A stretch of DNA of 64,000 nucleotides from Uloborus plumipes (taxonomy: Eukaryota; Arthropoda; Arachnida; Araneae; Uloboridae), in the NCBI GenBank assembly GCA_038373865.1, contig JAXGGA010002393.1, forward strand, positions 1-64,000. The letters are read 5' to 3'. Every line of letters starts with the position of its first letter. Position 1 is the first letter of the stretch. The notes under the pieces were generated by a model. The model was not told where the DNA came from. It did no database searches and saw only the letters and a list, made by a program, of their open reading frames with translations. The position numbers and the translations under genes were made by a program. Below are positions 26,501 through 37,200 of this stretch, piece after piece.

Positions 26501-29500
26501 CATCAAAGGTTATTTATTGTTTGATTATAGTCCTTTAAAAATGTTCTCTTTTCTGACGTTAATAGGTACTTGATTGGCTTTGGTAATTGAAAAAATCTAG
26601 TGAACAAACTGAAATCTCATCTTTTATACACTGTAAAAAAATGAATGTTGTTTTAAGACTAAAAAATTGCTAATTTTTTAGTAATAAGTTGTAAAATCGC
26701 TAATTTTACAGTTTATTACCGTGCATTTTGCAGTTTTAAACTGGAACCTTGGCTGCCAGTATTATGATGTAAAAACAACAGTTCATTTTTTGCATTGTAC
26801 TTTCAATGACCGTTTTCTTTGAAAAACTTAATTATTTTATTTCTTAACTTAATTCACCAAACCCATTCAAATTGTTATCGGTTTTGTTTTGTAATTATAG
26901 TTAAGTTTAAATAACTGTTTGAGATGTTATTTCGAAATTCTTTCTGTGTTTCTTTTATGTTTATAACCACAAAATATTACGATTTAATTCTAAAAGATTA
27001 CTCAATACAGCATAAGCTTAAACTGTTGGAATTTTATGATAACTAACTGCAAACGACGTACTTTATCTATCGTGACCATATTCCTCTCGCATTTTTCACG
27101 TTCTTTTAAAAATAAAGTATATTTTGAATCTTCTCTTAGTTTTTAGAAGTCAAATTTTTTTTTACGTGTTTCGGTAGATTTGGGGATACAGAAAGTAAAG
27201 GTTGTCTTCTAATTTAATTAAAAATTAAAGATTGATTAAATTTTATGCAGATTTTCGCTAATGAGAGCTTTGCTTTCTGGCTTGTCAGGGCTAAAACTTC
27301 TGCTTCTTTTGCAGCTATTATGCCACTATTTGTAGCATGAAGCGGTATAAAACACTTTATTTCTAAGTGCTTTTTGAGCCTTCATTAAACTATTGAAATA
27401 TTGATTTTCTTTCACAAGTTAAAAAAATTAAAACAAACAACTACTATTGACCAACATTTATTATTTTCTTTTTAGGAGAACACCTGAACTGTCCAAACCA
27501 TTTTGATGGTTACGGAGGACAGCTGTCACATGCCATCAAGATGTCCGCGAATGCTGAAATTCATATCGATGACGACGAACATCTGACTGTAGGTTCTGAC
27601 CAGGGTACTAATCTAGTAAAAGTAGCAGTACACGAAGTTGGTCATGCACTAGGTCTGTTTCACACATCCAGAAACTATTCGATTATGTTTGCCATATACT
27701 CGAAGGTTATCCCAAATAACAATTTCGAATTGGGATGGGAAGATCGGAAACTAGTGCAAAATGTTTACGGTAAGTTGATTTTAATTGACACCATAATGTT
27801 TGGTATTTTGTTGGTGGAACAATGAATATATAAGTAATCAACGTCAGGTTTCGACATCGGTTACAAGCCGGTGTGCCAATAAGCGCTTCTGCAGTGTTGT
27901 GATCAAGTTTTCTAAGCGTTCAAAAGCTACTATGTTAAATTTAAAGGAGTTAATTTTTCGAGATTGTTACAAATCGAGCACTGATAAACCTTCATGTACT
28001 TGTAATTACACTGAATATTGCCTTAACCATCGCCTTTGTAATACGCGGAGGCACCAGCCATTAGTCTTTGGTTTATAAAGCTTACAAGTACACAATTTCC
28101 GCGATATATTAGACCCTGTATCACAGCTAATAATAGTAGCCTCTTTACTGGTTTGGGGGCCCATCGCAATTCACTTTTGGCTGCTCCTTTGCCTTTTACA
28201 GAATAATGCAAAAGGTTTATCATGTACATTCCTGAATCTACTTTGGGGTTCTTATGATTACGGACCGCATGGAATACATCTCTTCTTTGCCTACCATCTT
28301 CTATTTTATCATTAGAAATTTTTTATTGAATTTATCACTATTATGGGATAAACTGCTTTTGCTCCAAATTGATTTTACTCCTCAAAAAAAAACTTCACTC
28401 TTCTAAAAAATCTAAATTACTTTCATTCTTTGAAAAAAAAAAAAAAATCTACACCTACTTACTCGGTCACTTTTGTATGGTCTCCAAGCAAAGACTCTAT
28501 AACTTTAGTTTGACTAATGACTATAATTATTTCCGGTCAAAATGTTTTATGTTATAGCAGTACACAATGTTTTAGAATATAATAAAACTAAACCACTCAG
28601 TACATAATTTCATTAAAACCCGATGTATTCGAACAGGAATTTGTCAAGTCAGATTCGACACCATATTTGACTGGATTCGTCGAAGGCCGGATGGGCAGTT
28701 CATATACAATACATACTTCTTCAGAGAGAACCGCTACTGGATGTACGAAAACAGATACAACCGCACTCGGTATGGAGACCCACTGTACATTACCCCAGAA
28801 TGGAAAGGAATTCCTGACAGGGTGGATGGATTTGCCCACGTCTGGAAATACAACAAAGATGCTGCCTATTTCTTCAAAGGTATGTTGTACGATGTTAAAA
28901 TTCACTTATACTTTTTCTACTGGAGTGATTGCGATATGAAATTACTGAATCTGAGCCGGTGATACAAACTGGAGAAATCTGCATGAGTCAGAGACGCCTG
29001 GTTTTAAACCGTATTTTTGGAACTAGTATGGTATGTTCTAGGGATGCACCGATTAATCAGCAATACTGATTAATCGACCATCCTGCCGATTATTAATAAT
29101 CGGCAAAATTTTTCCGATTAATCGGCGAAAATATATTTTTTTAATTTTTTCTTTTCAAAGTATAGCTTTACCAAGAATCTATGATAAACAATTGCATTAA
29201 CAGTAAATAAGTATAATTTTCTAGAATAACATGCAGTATGAAAGTGTACAGAGTAAAAACAAAACAAATATTCCGTACAAGGCGTAAAACTGATTGGAAT
29301 ATCAAAAGAAAACCGTTTGGTAAATTCCTGAACTTTTCAATTGGAATACGAAAACATAAATACCTCATTTCACTTATAATCAGTCAGATGTTTAAAAAAA
29401 AAAAAAATCTTGAGGATGCTTGAACAAGAAACTACGATGGATAAATTTATAAACAAGAAATAAATAATTTTCTGCAAGCACAAGTATAACATGTAGTACG

Positions 29501-32500
29501 AAAGTGTAGCGTAGTAAGTAAAAAGATAATAATAATTATTCAAAGAAGGAAATACAAAATAGCAATAATAATAATAAAATAATAATAATAATAATAGTCC
29601 TCTCAGTTGATACAAATGATTTGGTAATTTAATACTCCGATTTTGAATAAATACAAACATTTTGACAATGTTGCAGCATTTTTCATGTGTCGATACTTTT
29701 CTACTTTGCTCTTAATGCTTTTAACCTCTAAGTTTCAAAGAATAAAAGACTTGAAATAAATAGCAACTTATATTTGAAAAATTAATTCAAATTAAGAACG
29801 TTCCTAAATTAAAGTGCTCACTACAGCTTCTCCCTAATTTTATAAAATAATTTTCATGTCTAGGCTCTTAATACAATTTTATTCACAAAAATATGATAAT
29901 TAGTTCAAAGAAATTTGCTAAAATTTTGAAATTATGTATTTTGAGAAAATTGGAAAAATGGAGAAAAACAAATCTTCTCTCAGGAATAAATAAGTTACTA
30001 TTTCTGTAATCGGAATTGTAAAAGAAAGGGGGAAAAACAGTGAGGGTGAAATTTATAAAATTAAAAATAATAATCCTAATTATTAATCGGCTCTAGCGAT
30101 TAATCGGCCGATTATCATTAGCCGATTAATCGGTAATCGATAATCGGCTAAATTGCGTATCGGTGCATCCCTAGTATGTTCATATATCGTGGAGTGAATG
30201 CTACAAGTAACTGCAATTCAGTTTTTTTTTTCATACTGCTTGGAAGAAAGATCAACAAATTATTGGGTTTTTCTTCCGCGATTTTGGGTAAGACTTGATG
30301 TAAATGTTATTTAACATCCATTTATACATTTTATTTAATTCGAAGTATTTATGTCCTCTCATTCAAACAAAAAGTTTCATCAAAAGGTAAAACATTCTAC
30401 TTTTTCTAAATTTGCAGTTACCTTTTTGTAGTACTCTGTCAACGATATATTCAAGCATGTAAAGCAACACTCCCCCCCAGAAAAAAGCTATGGCTGCCCT
30501 TGCGGCGAAACTGTTGCCTAAGTACAATAACGCAGAAGAAAAAATTAAATTCTTGGGGAAAAATTAATTAAAAAAAGTGTGTAATTAATTAATTTCAGCT
30601 AATAATATTTGAAATGGTTTAAAATAAAAAACATTTGAGTCTACTGCGAATAACATTTCAGGCTTTCGCTTCAAAAATATTGAAGCATTGCTGTCTTTAG
30701 TGGCATAAAATTCTATGATATATGAAAGCTTCTCCAATTTTCATTCTGAGTTACTTCAAATGATTCCTTTGCTGTTAAGCAAAATTGGCCGATTACCAAT
30801 TACTGATTAATTGGCTTTTGATAATCTGCCGATTAAGGCTGATTTATAGTAGTAATGGTTTTTAATGTTATGATTTCTGAATGACCTTTTTCTATTTTTC
30901 AAAACATTTCAGAATTTCATTCAATTTCTGTAAGCAAATTTTCATATTATTGTTAGTAAATTTACCCTACGTGAACCAGATGTGAAAATTCAAACATTTA
31001 GTCAGTAGTTACTCTTCTTTTTTTTTCTAATTAGTAATCACTCAGTCTAAGATTTTAATTACTTATGAAAAATATAAAATAGTCCTAAAGCACCAAGAAA
31101 GAGGTTAGACGTAGAGAAAAGTATTGACATATGAAGCATGTTGCAACATTGAAAACATGCATATTTGTTCAAAACATAAAAATTTAACGAAGACATTCAT
31201 ACGGAAGGAACTCATAACCACCTCTTTTTTAAAGTCAAATAAAAATTAAAATTACTTCAACCACATACACTCAGGCACATTGAAAATAGCGACCCAAGAA
31301 GAAAGCATCGGATTGAACTCAAATTTAATACACATAATGATACAGATGAGAGATTCACTTGATCTCAAAATCAAGACAATTGAACGAATACAGGGTGTGC
31401 AAGGACACAAATACAGAGCAACTTCAATAGCACGTTGGATCACCTCTAGCTGCAATACATGCCGCCACACGGTCCGGCATTGAGTTGATTAGACGCCTGA
31501 TGTTGTCCTGAAGCAGATGGGCCCACAAATTTGTAACAGACAACTCCAAATCAAGCACAGAGTGACACGATGGCATTTGACGTTTTAGCTAATCCTACAC
31601 ATGCTCTATAGGAGATAAGTCGGGGGAGCGGGTCGGCCATGGAAGAGTCTGAAAATGACGTAGAAAGTCTTGAGAAACTCTTGCTGTATGCAGACGAGCG
31701 TTATCTTGCTGGAAAATTGCCCCTGGGAGACCATTTAAGAAAGGTCCTACATGGGGTCGAAGAATATCATCAACGCAACGTTGGCCGGTTAAGTTTCCAC
31801 GCATCACAATTAGATTGGACCGGCTATCCTAGGATATGGCTCCCCAGACCATTACACCAGCTGTGGGGGCAGTGTGACGTAGAACAGTGTGGGAGGAATT
31901 GCACCGCTCATCTGGGCGCCTCCACACCCGTACACGGTTATCATCAGTCCCTAAAACAAACCAAGACTCATCACTAAACACAACTTTTTGCCATTCTGTG
32001 ACATTCCACATTGATGTGGCTTGGCACCACTGTAGACGCAGTCGCTGATCAATCCGACGATTTCTTCTTGGGTCGCTATTTTCAATGTGCCTGAGTGTAT
32101 TTACTTTTGATTCAGGTCGCAAATCAAGAGGGAATATTGCATGATTAATTTCGCAGAATATGGGGGGGGGGGGAGAATCGATCGGAATTTCAAGCCGCGC
32201 AATTTTTCCTCTTTTTTGAATGGGAGCTGTTTTCATACATGATTTGTAGATAAAAAATTTGAAATTAAATTTTGTGAAATGCATCTTCAAACATAATTTT
32301 TGCACTTGTCGGTTTGTAACATTTTATGAATTTTTAGGTCAACAATTTTGGTTGTACAACAGTGCAGAAGATAGAGTGACCGATGGATATCCAAAAAATA
32401 TATCGTCCGAATTCCGAGCAATACCAGGAACTGACTTCCCAAATATACCAGGAAACCTGAACTCCGTCTTTTTTGACAAACGAGATGGGAATCTGTACTT

Positions 32501-34216
32501 CTTTAAAGCAAACATGGTAAGGAAAATTGTCATTTTACCCCATATGAGCTTCTATATAACCAATTATTTTGAACAATTCCATTCTATGATAAGCAAATCT
32601 ATTCTATGCTGATTTATTGACATAGAATCGATCTCCCTATATACATAGTGTGGATATATCTATGGTCTGACTGCATTTATATTACACACCCACTGTAAAA
32701 AAAAATGTTGTTTTTACAGTGTAATACAGTTAGTTTTATAGTAATAAACTAAAAATTGCTAATTTTACAGTACTACACTGTGAACTCGCTAATTTTAGAA
32801 CAATAAACTGCAAAATTGCTAATTTTGCAGTTTATTACCATGCATTTTGCAGTTTTAAACTGGAACCTCTGCTGCCAGTATTATACTGTTTGTTTTTACA
32901 GTATAATACAGCTAAATTTTACGGCAATAAACTGTAAAATTCCTAACTTATTAGTGAGAAAACAAAATTGCTAGATTTTCAGTTTATTACTGTGCATTTT
33001 ATAGTTTTAAATTGGAACCTCGGCTGCCAGTATTATACTGTAAAAACAACAGCTCATTTTTTGTAGTGCCCATAGTAAAAGAGGTGGAAACGTACAGATC
33101 TCGGCATTTTACGGAAATCCAAAAAATTAAAATTTTGATTGGCACTAAAACAGTTTCCTCATTCCCCTTCATTTGCTTCACAAGAAGCTGTTTTAAAAGC
33201 TTTTTACCTACTGTTTGCGCTGTGTGTGACTAATAAGTGAGCTCTTTGAAGACTCAAAATATTTTCAAAGCGATATAATTACTGTTACAATAAGTAAATA
33301 CATACCAAAATAAAAATGAAATTACGTGAGATTTTATTGAATGAAAACCAAGCAAAAAAAAAGTGATGTCCTTGTTTATAAATTTTCATATGACCTGCTA
33401 TAAAATTTATTAATCTGTTAAATAACATGTTCTTGATTAAACGATGATTCATAAACTTGTATTTTAATACTAGCTTATTACCCGGCGTTGCCCGGTATTA
33501 CATTATATTTAACTTATGCCATGCTAAAAAGAAATAGGTGAGCCTTAAATTGATAATTCATTATTAATCAGAATCTTGGTTGGAAAATGCTCATATTTAA
33601 ATGTGAAATTGTACCAATTTGCATGCTTAAAGGCTTATCTCTATTCCTCTAATATATTCAAAATTGAAAGAAAATAGCCATTTTGAGACAAAAAATTTTA
33701 ATTTTGAGCTTTTTGGATTTTTTTTTAATTTCAAAATCCCGCCTGTGTGAATTCTAGTGCATCAAGGAGCCTCTGTGCCAAGTTTGATGAAAATCCAACG
33801 AAAACTGTGGATTTGTAAAAGGAGCAAACATACAAACAAACAAACATACAAACAACTCTATGTACATACATCCATTTTTATAGATGTAGATAGATGTGTC
33901 ATGAAAATAATCAATTTTTTCATTGGAACTGTAGGTATACGCTTATGATGTTTCAAAAGGAAATGAAGGATGTTGCCTGCCAGGGTACCCAAAGCATTTA
34001 CATCAAGAATTCCCAAGTATCAACAAAGAATCAGCCTTGCCAAACCATCTCGATGCAGTATACTATTCCTATACAGATAGATCCATGTATTTTCTTAAAG
34101 GGATACATTATTGGCAGAATGTTGCATTTAACCCACTGGACCGCAGACGGATCAACAAAGTTAAAGGACCATGGTTGATCTCGTCGAAATGGTACGACAT
34201 TTGCGATGTAGTATAA
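20322..34216 (+). CDS. MMP21: MMP21-like matrix metalloproteinase, 7 exons, 5' end missing
   Basis: Exons are 20322-20595, 22201-22721, 23820-23997, 27476-27769, 28637-28879, 32338-32516 and 33935-34216. All junctions are GT-AG and the phases agree, giving 1971 nt or 656 residues plus TAA. Numbering from the first visible residue, the order is a peptidoglycan-binding-like pro-domain with cysteine switch ESRCGNPD (C70), a long charged linker, the furin site RRRKR/S (248-253), a catalytic domain with HEVGHALGLFH (H377, E378, H381, H387) and Met-turn M395, and a four-blade hemopexin domain closed by C425 and C653. The blocks FDTIFDWIRR and YENRYNRTRYGDP, the GRGEHLNCP stretch and the furin site are what I know from vertebrate MMP21, not from insect Mmp1/Mmp2. 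No transmembrane or GPI tail follows the last Cys, so a secreted product activated by furin is inferred. The signal peptide must lie on an upstream exon that I could not identify. Confidence 0.9.
21940..22006. repeat. Short direct repeat of a 28-bp unit
   Basis: TGTCAAGTTAAGCTTTAATA and the following ATCTTG occur twice in tandem with a partial third unit, in the first visible intron of the MMP21-like gene. Confidence 0.7.
22201..22721 (+). CDS. MMP21: MMP21-like exon: pro-domain linker and furin site
   Basis: The acceptor is ttcgtttcag and the donor is gtaagc. Residues 92-265 form a long, charged, low-complexity linker rich in Asn, Glu, Lys and Arg, with no recognisable fold. It ends in a Glu-rich predicted helix (WLERYLQELESGELDRKLL) followed at once by RRRKR/S, a strong furin consensus. 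Weaker basic clusters lie at HKR (105-107) and RRKR (217-220). About 180 residues between cysteine switch and furin site is long for the MMP family. After cleavage the mature enzyme would start near S253. Confidence 0.88.
23099..23239. mobile_element. GGGCCCTGCTCCACAT MITE, copy 1
   Basis: A 140-bp palindromic element with ends GGACCCTGCTCCACATTGAC and the inverse of GGGCCCTGCTCCACATCAGC, in an intron of the MMP21-like gene. The flanks are TAA and TTA, compatible with the TWA duplications of PIF/Harbinger elements. A second copy is at 43293-43437. Confidence 0.75.
23820..23997 (+). CDS. MMP21: MMP21-like exon: start of catalytic domain
   Basis: The acceptor is cccttag and the donor is gtaagc. 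The exon enters in phase 0 and leaves in phase 1. Residues 266-324 encode the first strand and helix of the metzincin fold: TWRLVG, then RTALALAFRMWGEVIPLVF, then DVDVLIAFGRG. This is the standard MMP pattern of a W-R strand, the helix ending in MW, the conserved IPL-F turn and the strand before the structural-metal loop. Confidence 0.9.
25711..26147 (+). mobile_element. Short non-autonomous Helitron
   Basis: It shares about 430 bp of sequence with the inverted copy at 33470-33890. The 3' end has hairpin ACCCGGGCAACGCTGGGT, then CTAG at 26144-26147 followed by T. The 5' boundary is approximate. It lies in the intron upstream of the zinc-site exon. Confidence 0.7.
26629..26797. mobile_element. 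CACTG-end MITE, copy 2
   Basis: The ends are CACTGTAAAAAAATGAATGT and TTCATTTTTTGCATTG, with the family's TTTTACAGTTTATTACCGTG core. This is the shortest copy of the family, in the same intron as the Helitron at 25711. Confidence 0.75.
27476..27769 (+). CDS. MMP21: MMP21-like exon: zinc-binding active site
   Basis: The acceptor is tcttttta-g and the donor is gtaagt. Residues 325-423 carry the structural and calcium loop (FDGYGGQLSHA, then AEIHIDDDEHLT), the catalytic zinc motif HEVGHALGLFH with three His ligands and the Glu general base, and the Met-turn SIM. The exon ends in LVQNVYG, the last helix of MMP catalytic domains. The usual HGD at the start of the structural-zinc loop reads HLNC. 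A Cys in this loop is a feature I associate with MMP21. All catalytic residues are intact, so an active protease is expected. Confidence 0.92.
28637..28879 (+). CDS. MMP21: MMP21-like exon: hemopexin blade 1
   Basis: The acceptor is cgaacag and the donor is gtatgt; the exon enters and leaves in phase 1. Residues 423-504 hold C425, the first Cys of the hemopexin-closing disulphide, then FDTIFDWIRR, TYFFRENRYWMYENRYNRTR and IPDRVDGFAHVW. They end in YFFKG, the usual hemopexin strand. The YENR-NRTRYGDP block is the clearest MMP21 signature in the window. Confidence 0.92.
29039..30173. mobile_element. hAT-like element with TAGGGATGCACCGAT ends
   Basis: Ends TAGGGATGCACCGAT and ATCGGTGCATCCCTA are perfect inverse copies. 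The flanks are a perfect 8-bp duplication GTATGTTC (29031-29038 and 30174-30181). Many CCGATTAATCGG palindromes fill both subterminal regions. The AT-rich interior has no transposase frame. It lies in the intron after hemopexin blade 1. Confidence 0.9.
30787..30842. repeat. Stray CCGATTA palindrome block
   Basis: CCGATTACCAATTACTGATT and CTGCCGATTAAGGCTG resemble the subterminal repeats of the element ending at 30173, but stand 600 bp outside it. It may be a remnant of an older relative. Confidence 0.4.
31268..32097 (-). mobile_element. Deleted Tc1-like element
   Basis: Inverted ends CACTCAGGCACATTGAAAAT, identical for 36 bp and similar to about 50, are flanked by TA at 31266-31267 and 32098-32099. 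It encodes a broken transposase. At 830 bp it is short for Tc1 elements, and the right terminal repeat runs straight into mid-transposase sequence. The DNA-binding half has therefore been lost. It lies in the intron before hemopexin blade 2. Confidence 0.9.
31424..32078 (-). pseudogene. Tc1-like transposase remnant
   Basis: The minus-strand frame begins in the terminal repeat. It reads RLRLQWCQATSMWNVTEWQK, VVFSDESWF, RVRVWRRPDER, then TAG at 31831-31829. It resumes VMRGNLTGQRCVDDILRPHV, IFQQDNARLHTARVSQDF, SPDLSPIEHV, then a stop at 31597-31595, and continues LWAHLLQDNIRRLI to TGA at 31426-31424. The DDE residues (D of SDES, D of QDNA, E of PIEH) remain. The N-terminal DNA-binding domain is absent and there are at least two nonsense codons, so it is inactive. 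Confidence 0.9.
32338..32516 (+). CDS. MMP21: MMP21-like exon: hemopexin blade 2 to 3
   Basis: The acceptor is aatttttag and the donor is gtaagg. The exon leaves in phase 0. Residues 504-563 read QQFWLYNSAEDR, DGYPKNISSEF and NLNSVFFDKRDGNLYFFKANM. This is the hemopexin repeat pattern with FW-Y, YPK-I and DA/NSVFFD motifs. Confidence 0.9.
32691..33068. mobile_element. CACTG-end MITE, copy 3
   Basis: The ends are CACTGTAAAAAAAAATGTTG and TCATTTTTTGTAGTG. The interior repeats GTATAATAC, AATAAACTG and GCTAATTTTAC units in both orientations. It lies in the last intron of the MMP21-like gene. Confidence 0.8.
33470..33890 (-). mobile_element. Short non-autonomous Helitron, minus orientation
   Basis: Read on the minus strand it starts TCTACATCTATAAAAATGGA and ends with hairpin ACCGGGCAACGCCGGGT, then CTAG (33473-33470) before T. 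It is a sister copy of 25711-26147. It ends 44 bp before the terminal MMP21-like exon without disturbing the acceptor. Confidence 0.75.
33935..34216 (+). CDS. MMP21: MMP21-like terminal exon: hemopexin blades 3-4 and stop
   Basis: The acceptor is ggaactgtag and the exon enters in phase 0. Residues 564-656 contain YPKHLHQEFPSI, HLDAVYYSYTDRSMYFLKG and YWQNVAFN, and end WYDICDVV followed by TAA. C653 pairs with C425 in known hemopexin domains. The chain stops three residues after this Cys, so there is no membrane anchor. The acceptor lies only 45 bp from the end of a Helitron-like insertion. Confidence 0.9.
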   Translation, partial: VYAYDVSKGNEGCCLPGYPKHLHQEFPSINKESALPNHLDAVYYSYTDRSMYFLKGIHYWQNVAFNPLDRRRINKVKGPWLISSKWYDICDVV

Positions 34217-37200
34217 ATTTATTTCTTGTCAGTTGCTGCGAATTTTGCTACTTTGGTTTTAAGTTGCTAAAAACTGCAAAGCAGCTTACAAAGCCTCGTT
34301 ACTGCTGTAGTCGCTTAACTATTTTCCGCCTGAGTCATTCCTGCTATAGTATTCAAACTGAATGAAAGTTTTAAGGTATGATGAAAAATATTTATTTTTT
34401 TAGACATTTCTTTTGAAAGTAAATTTCAACTGTATTCCCATAAAAGGGGCCACGATGGGAGGACTGAGGAGGTGACCCTGACATCTTACTCACAAAAAAC
34501 TTTGTTTTTGGCAAAGTTTTCTAAAAATTTAGTAATTTTTCTAAACAGTATTACGATAAGTTTTTTTATTATTTTTATTATTAAGCATATCAATGAAAAT
34601 AGCTATTCCGAATTATGTTTTCAAAAAGAAGATATGATGTGTGCAGAATGATATAACACGTGATATTTCATCAGCTCCATATCAAGGATGCAAAAAAAGA
34701 AAGAAAAGAAATAGCGATGTATCTAATACGGGTAACAGTTGCTTTCTTTGTTACAACCCCTTTTTGTTCCCCTATAAAATTCAGTTTTTGAAATGGAAAC
34801 TCAATTTTGTAGCTTGGAACCGCATTTCTCTTTGCAATTTAGCATTTTTTCAGCTTTTGCAAATGTGATCCATTAGCATAACTAGGAAACTTATAACTTG
34901 CATTTATTTTGAAAATTGCTTCAGTATTATGTTTTTGCATTAGCACAACCAAAGTTACGATCTGGAGAAGACTTTTTTGATTAAAAACAGCCCTACTTGC
35001 GCGCGAGCATTCAGGATTGACAATAACACTAAAACCAATGTCTCTGGCGTCTGTTTTGACACAGACCTGCTCGCCCTTCGCCACGTCACTCTACATTGCT
35101 AAAATCTCATCTAAAAAAGATGTGTATTATGCTAATCAGAACTGTCCACCACCCAGCAAGAGCGATGGCACCCCCCCCCCCCCGCCTCCCAAAATGAAAA
35201 AACTCTACTCAAGATTGTGTTCATAAAATTTCCAAGATTATGTAGCTAATAATCCTTAAAATTCATTCACTTGTACAGCGTAATTACTACTGTTGTAGTT
35301 GGCCTATTATTAATTTGTAAAACGATAAAATAAGAAAATGCGATAATAAATACTAAAATTGATTTCTCAACAATTATTTCTTCGGTAAAATTTCTTCCCA
35401 TTCAAAAAAAAAAAAAAAAACCTGTGGGAAAATGTTCTGCTGTAAAAATATATTAATTAATCGAACTAATTTTTGAGACCATTCTAGAAATAGTGCAAGC
35501 AAATGACATCCAAGGCTAAAGCGGTGAGCAGCATTTTTTTCCCCGCCCTTTCAATTGCAATTTTTTTTGTAGTCAGAGTCACAGCTTGGGCATGAAAGAA
35601 ACCCTCATTCTAGATTGCTAAATCAAAGAATTATATTTATGAGAAAATCTATTGTTTTATCGTTAAAATTTTTAACGAATTAATTGTTTTCATTAACCCA
35701 AGAATTTCGGACAAAATCCCCAAGAACCCGAGAAACATCTCCATTGAAAACCCAAATAAATTGACATGAGAGAAAAACTGCGCAAAATGTTCTCACTAGT
35801 GCTGACATCTGCAAGGTTTAATGCAAAGTAAAAGTTGTATAATTTCTAAATATTTGCAGATTTCTTAGGATAATTTTAACGTTTACCAGTTATCCTTCTC
35901 TTCCCTGCATGCTTGTTAATAAAGCATTTCACAATATTCTTCTGCAATTACAATGCCCAAAGCTGCAATGTTTCGATTTACTAATTAGAGTCAAATGAAG
36001 TGAATCAAGTCGAAATTGAACTTGATATACTGTAGATCTGAATGGCACATACAATGCACCTACTTTTAATAATATAATTTATCTCTAGTTCTTTTATTTT
36101 TTACAATCAGTTTACTTATTTTTTTTCCTTGAGAGAACATCAGATTTATCAAATTCTGTAATTATTTTAAAAGTTTATATTCTACATGTTTTTCGAGCTT
36201 GATAATTGATTGTACAGCTTTTCAGAAGTATCGATGGATGTATACGAACACAAGTCTGTGATTTTTAAATTGATAAATACTGCGTGTGTCCTGAATTTTT
36301 GAAGCCAATTTCAATGGGAAAAAAAGCCAGCATATGTCCTCGGGTTTACTTACTGGCTCAGTGAAAGAGGGTGATAATTCTTACTGATATTTAAACATGT
36401 AAAATGTGATTTTGTGAATTGTATGTGTGTGAATGTTTGTCTGACGAAACCTGCCAAGGTGAAACCTTACGTTTTTTATAGTACTTAGATTTGTGTTGGT
36501 AAAATTACATATTTTTGCCACTTAAGATTATTTTCTACTTCCTTTTTACCAACTTAAGCAAGTTCATTATTAGAGCCCACAATTTTCACACTAAAAGACA
36601 TGAAAAAAGGCATACATATATAAATTAGAAATACTTGAAATATGAGTCAAAAACTAAAAAGTATCTTTTTTTTTTTTTTTTTTTTGCTCACGCCAAGAAA
36701 AATGTCACTTCTGTATTAGGTTAATAAAACCCTAAATACATATTAAAGCAGCTATTTACTCAGGAAGTGGAACGCACATTCGTCACTTTAACTGCAGAAA
36801 ACCACAATATGGTTTTCTTTTCTAAAAAAAAAATCATTAATTCATTTTTTCATTTAATATCATTTCTGAAGGTGAAAACATCTTTTCAACTTTTATAGAA
36901 TCTCTTTGAAGTAACTAAACATCTCGTGAAAACGCAGTTAAGTGCATTTATTTCGTCTGATGTCGTATTATTGCGCATTTATATGCAATAACGTCAAAAA
37001 GGACTAAAATATGCAATTGCATATACACGTATGCATATTATTAATAACGTTTTAGGTCAAAAAATTGCTTACTTAAATATTAGATATCTGCATTAATTAC
37101 TAATTTAGTATAAGCCCGACTCAATCCATAAATTATCCCCCCCCCCTCTCTCTCTCACCTACCAAATTTTAAAAACGTGGATAGACTAAATTTTAATGCA

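Noticed and set aside
31639..31977. 112-codon plus-strand frame
   Set aside because: It is antisense to the Tc1-like transposase remnant, which explains its openness.
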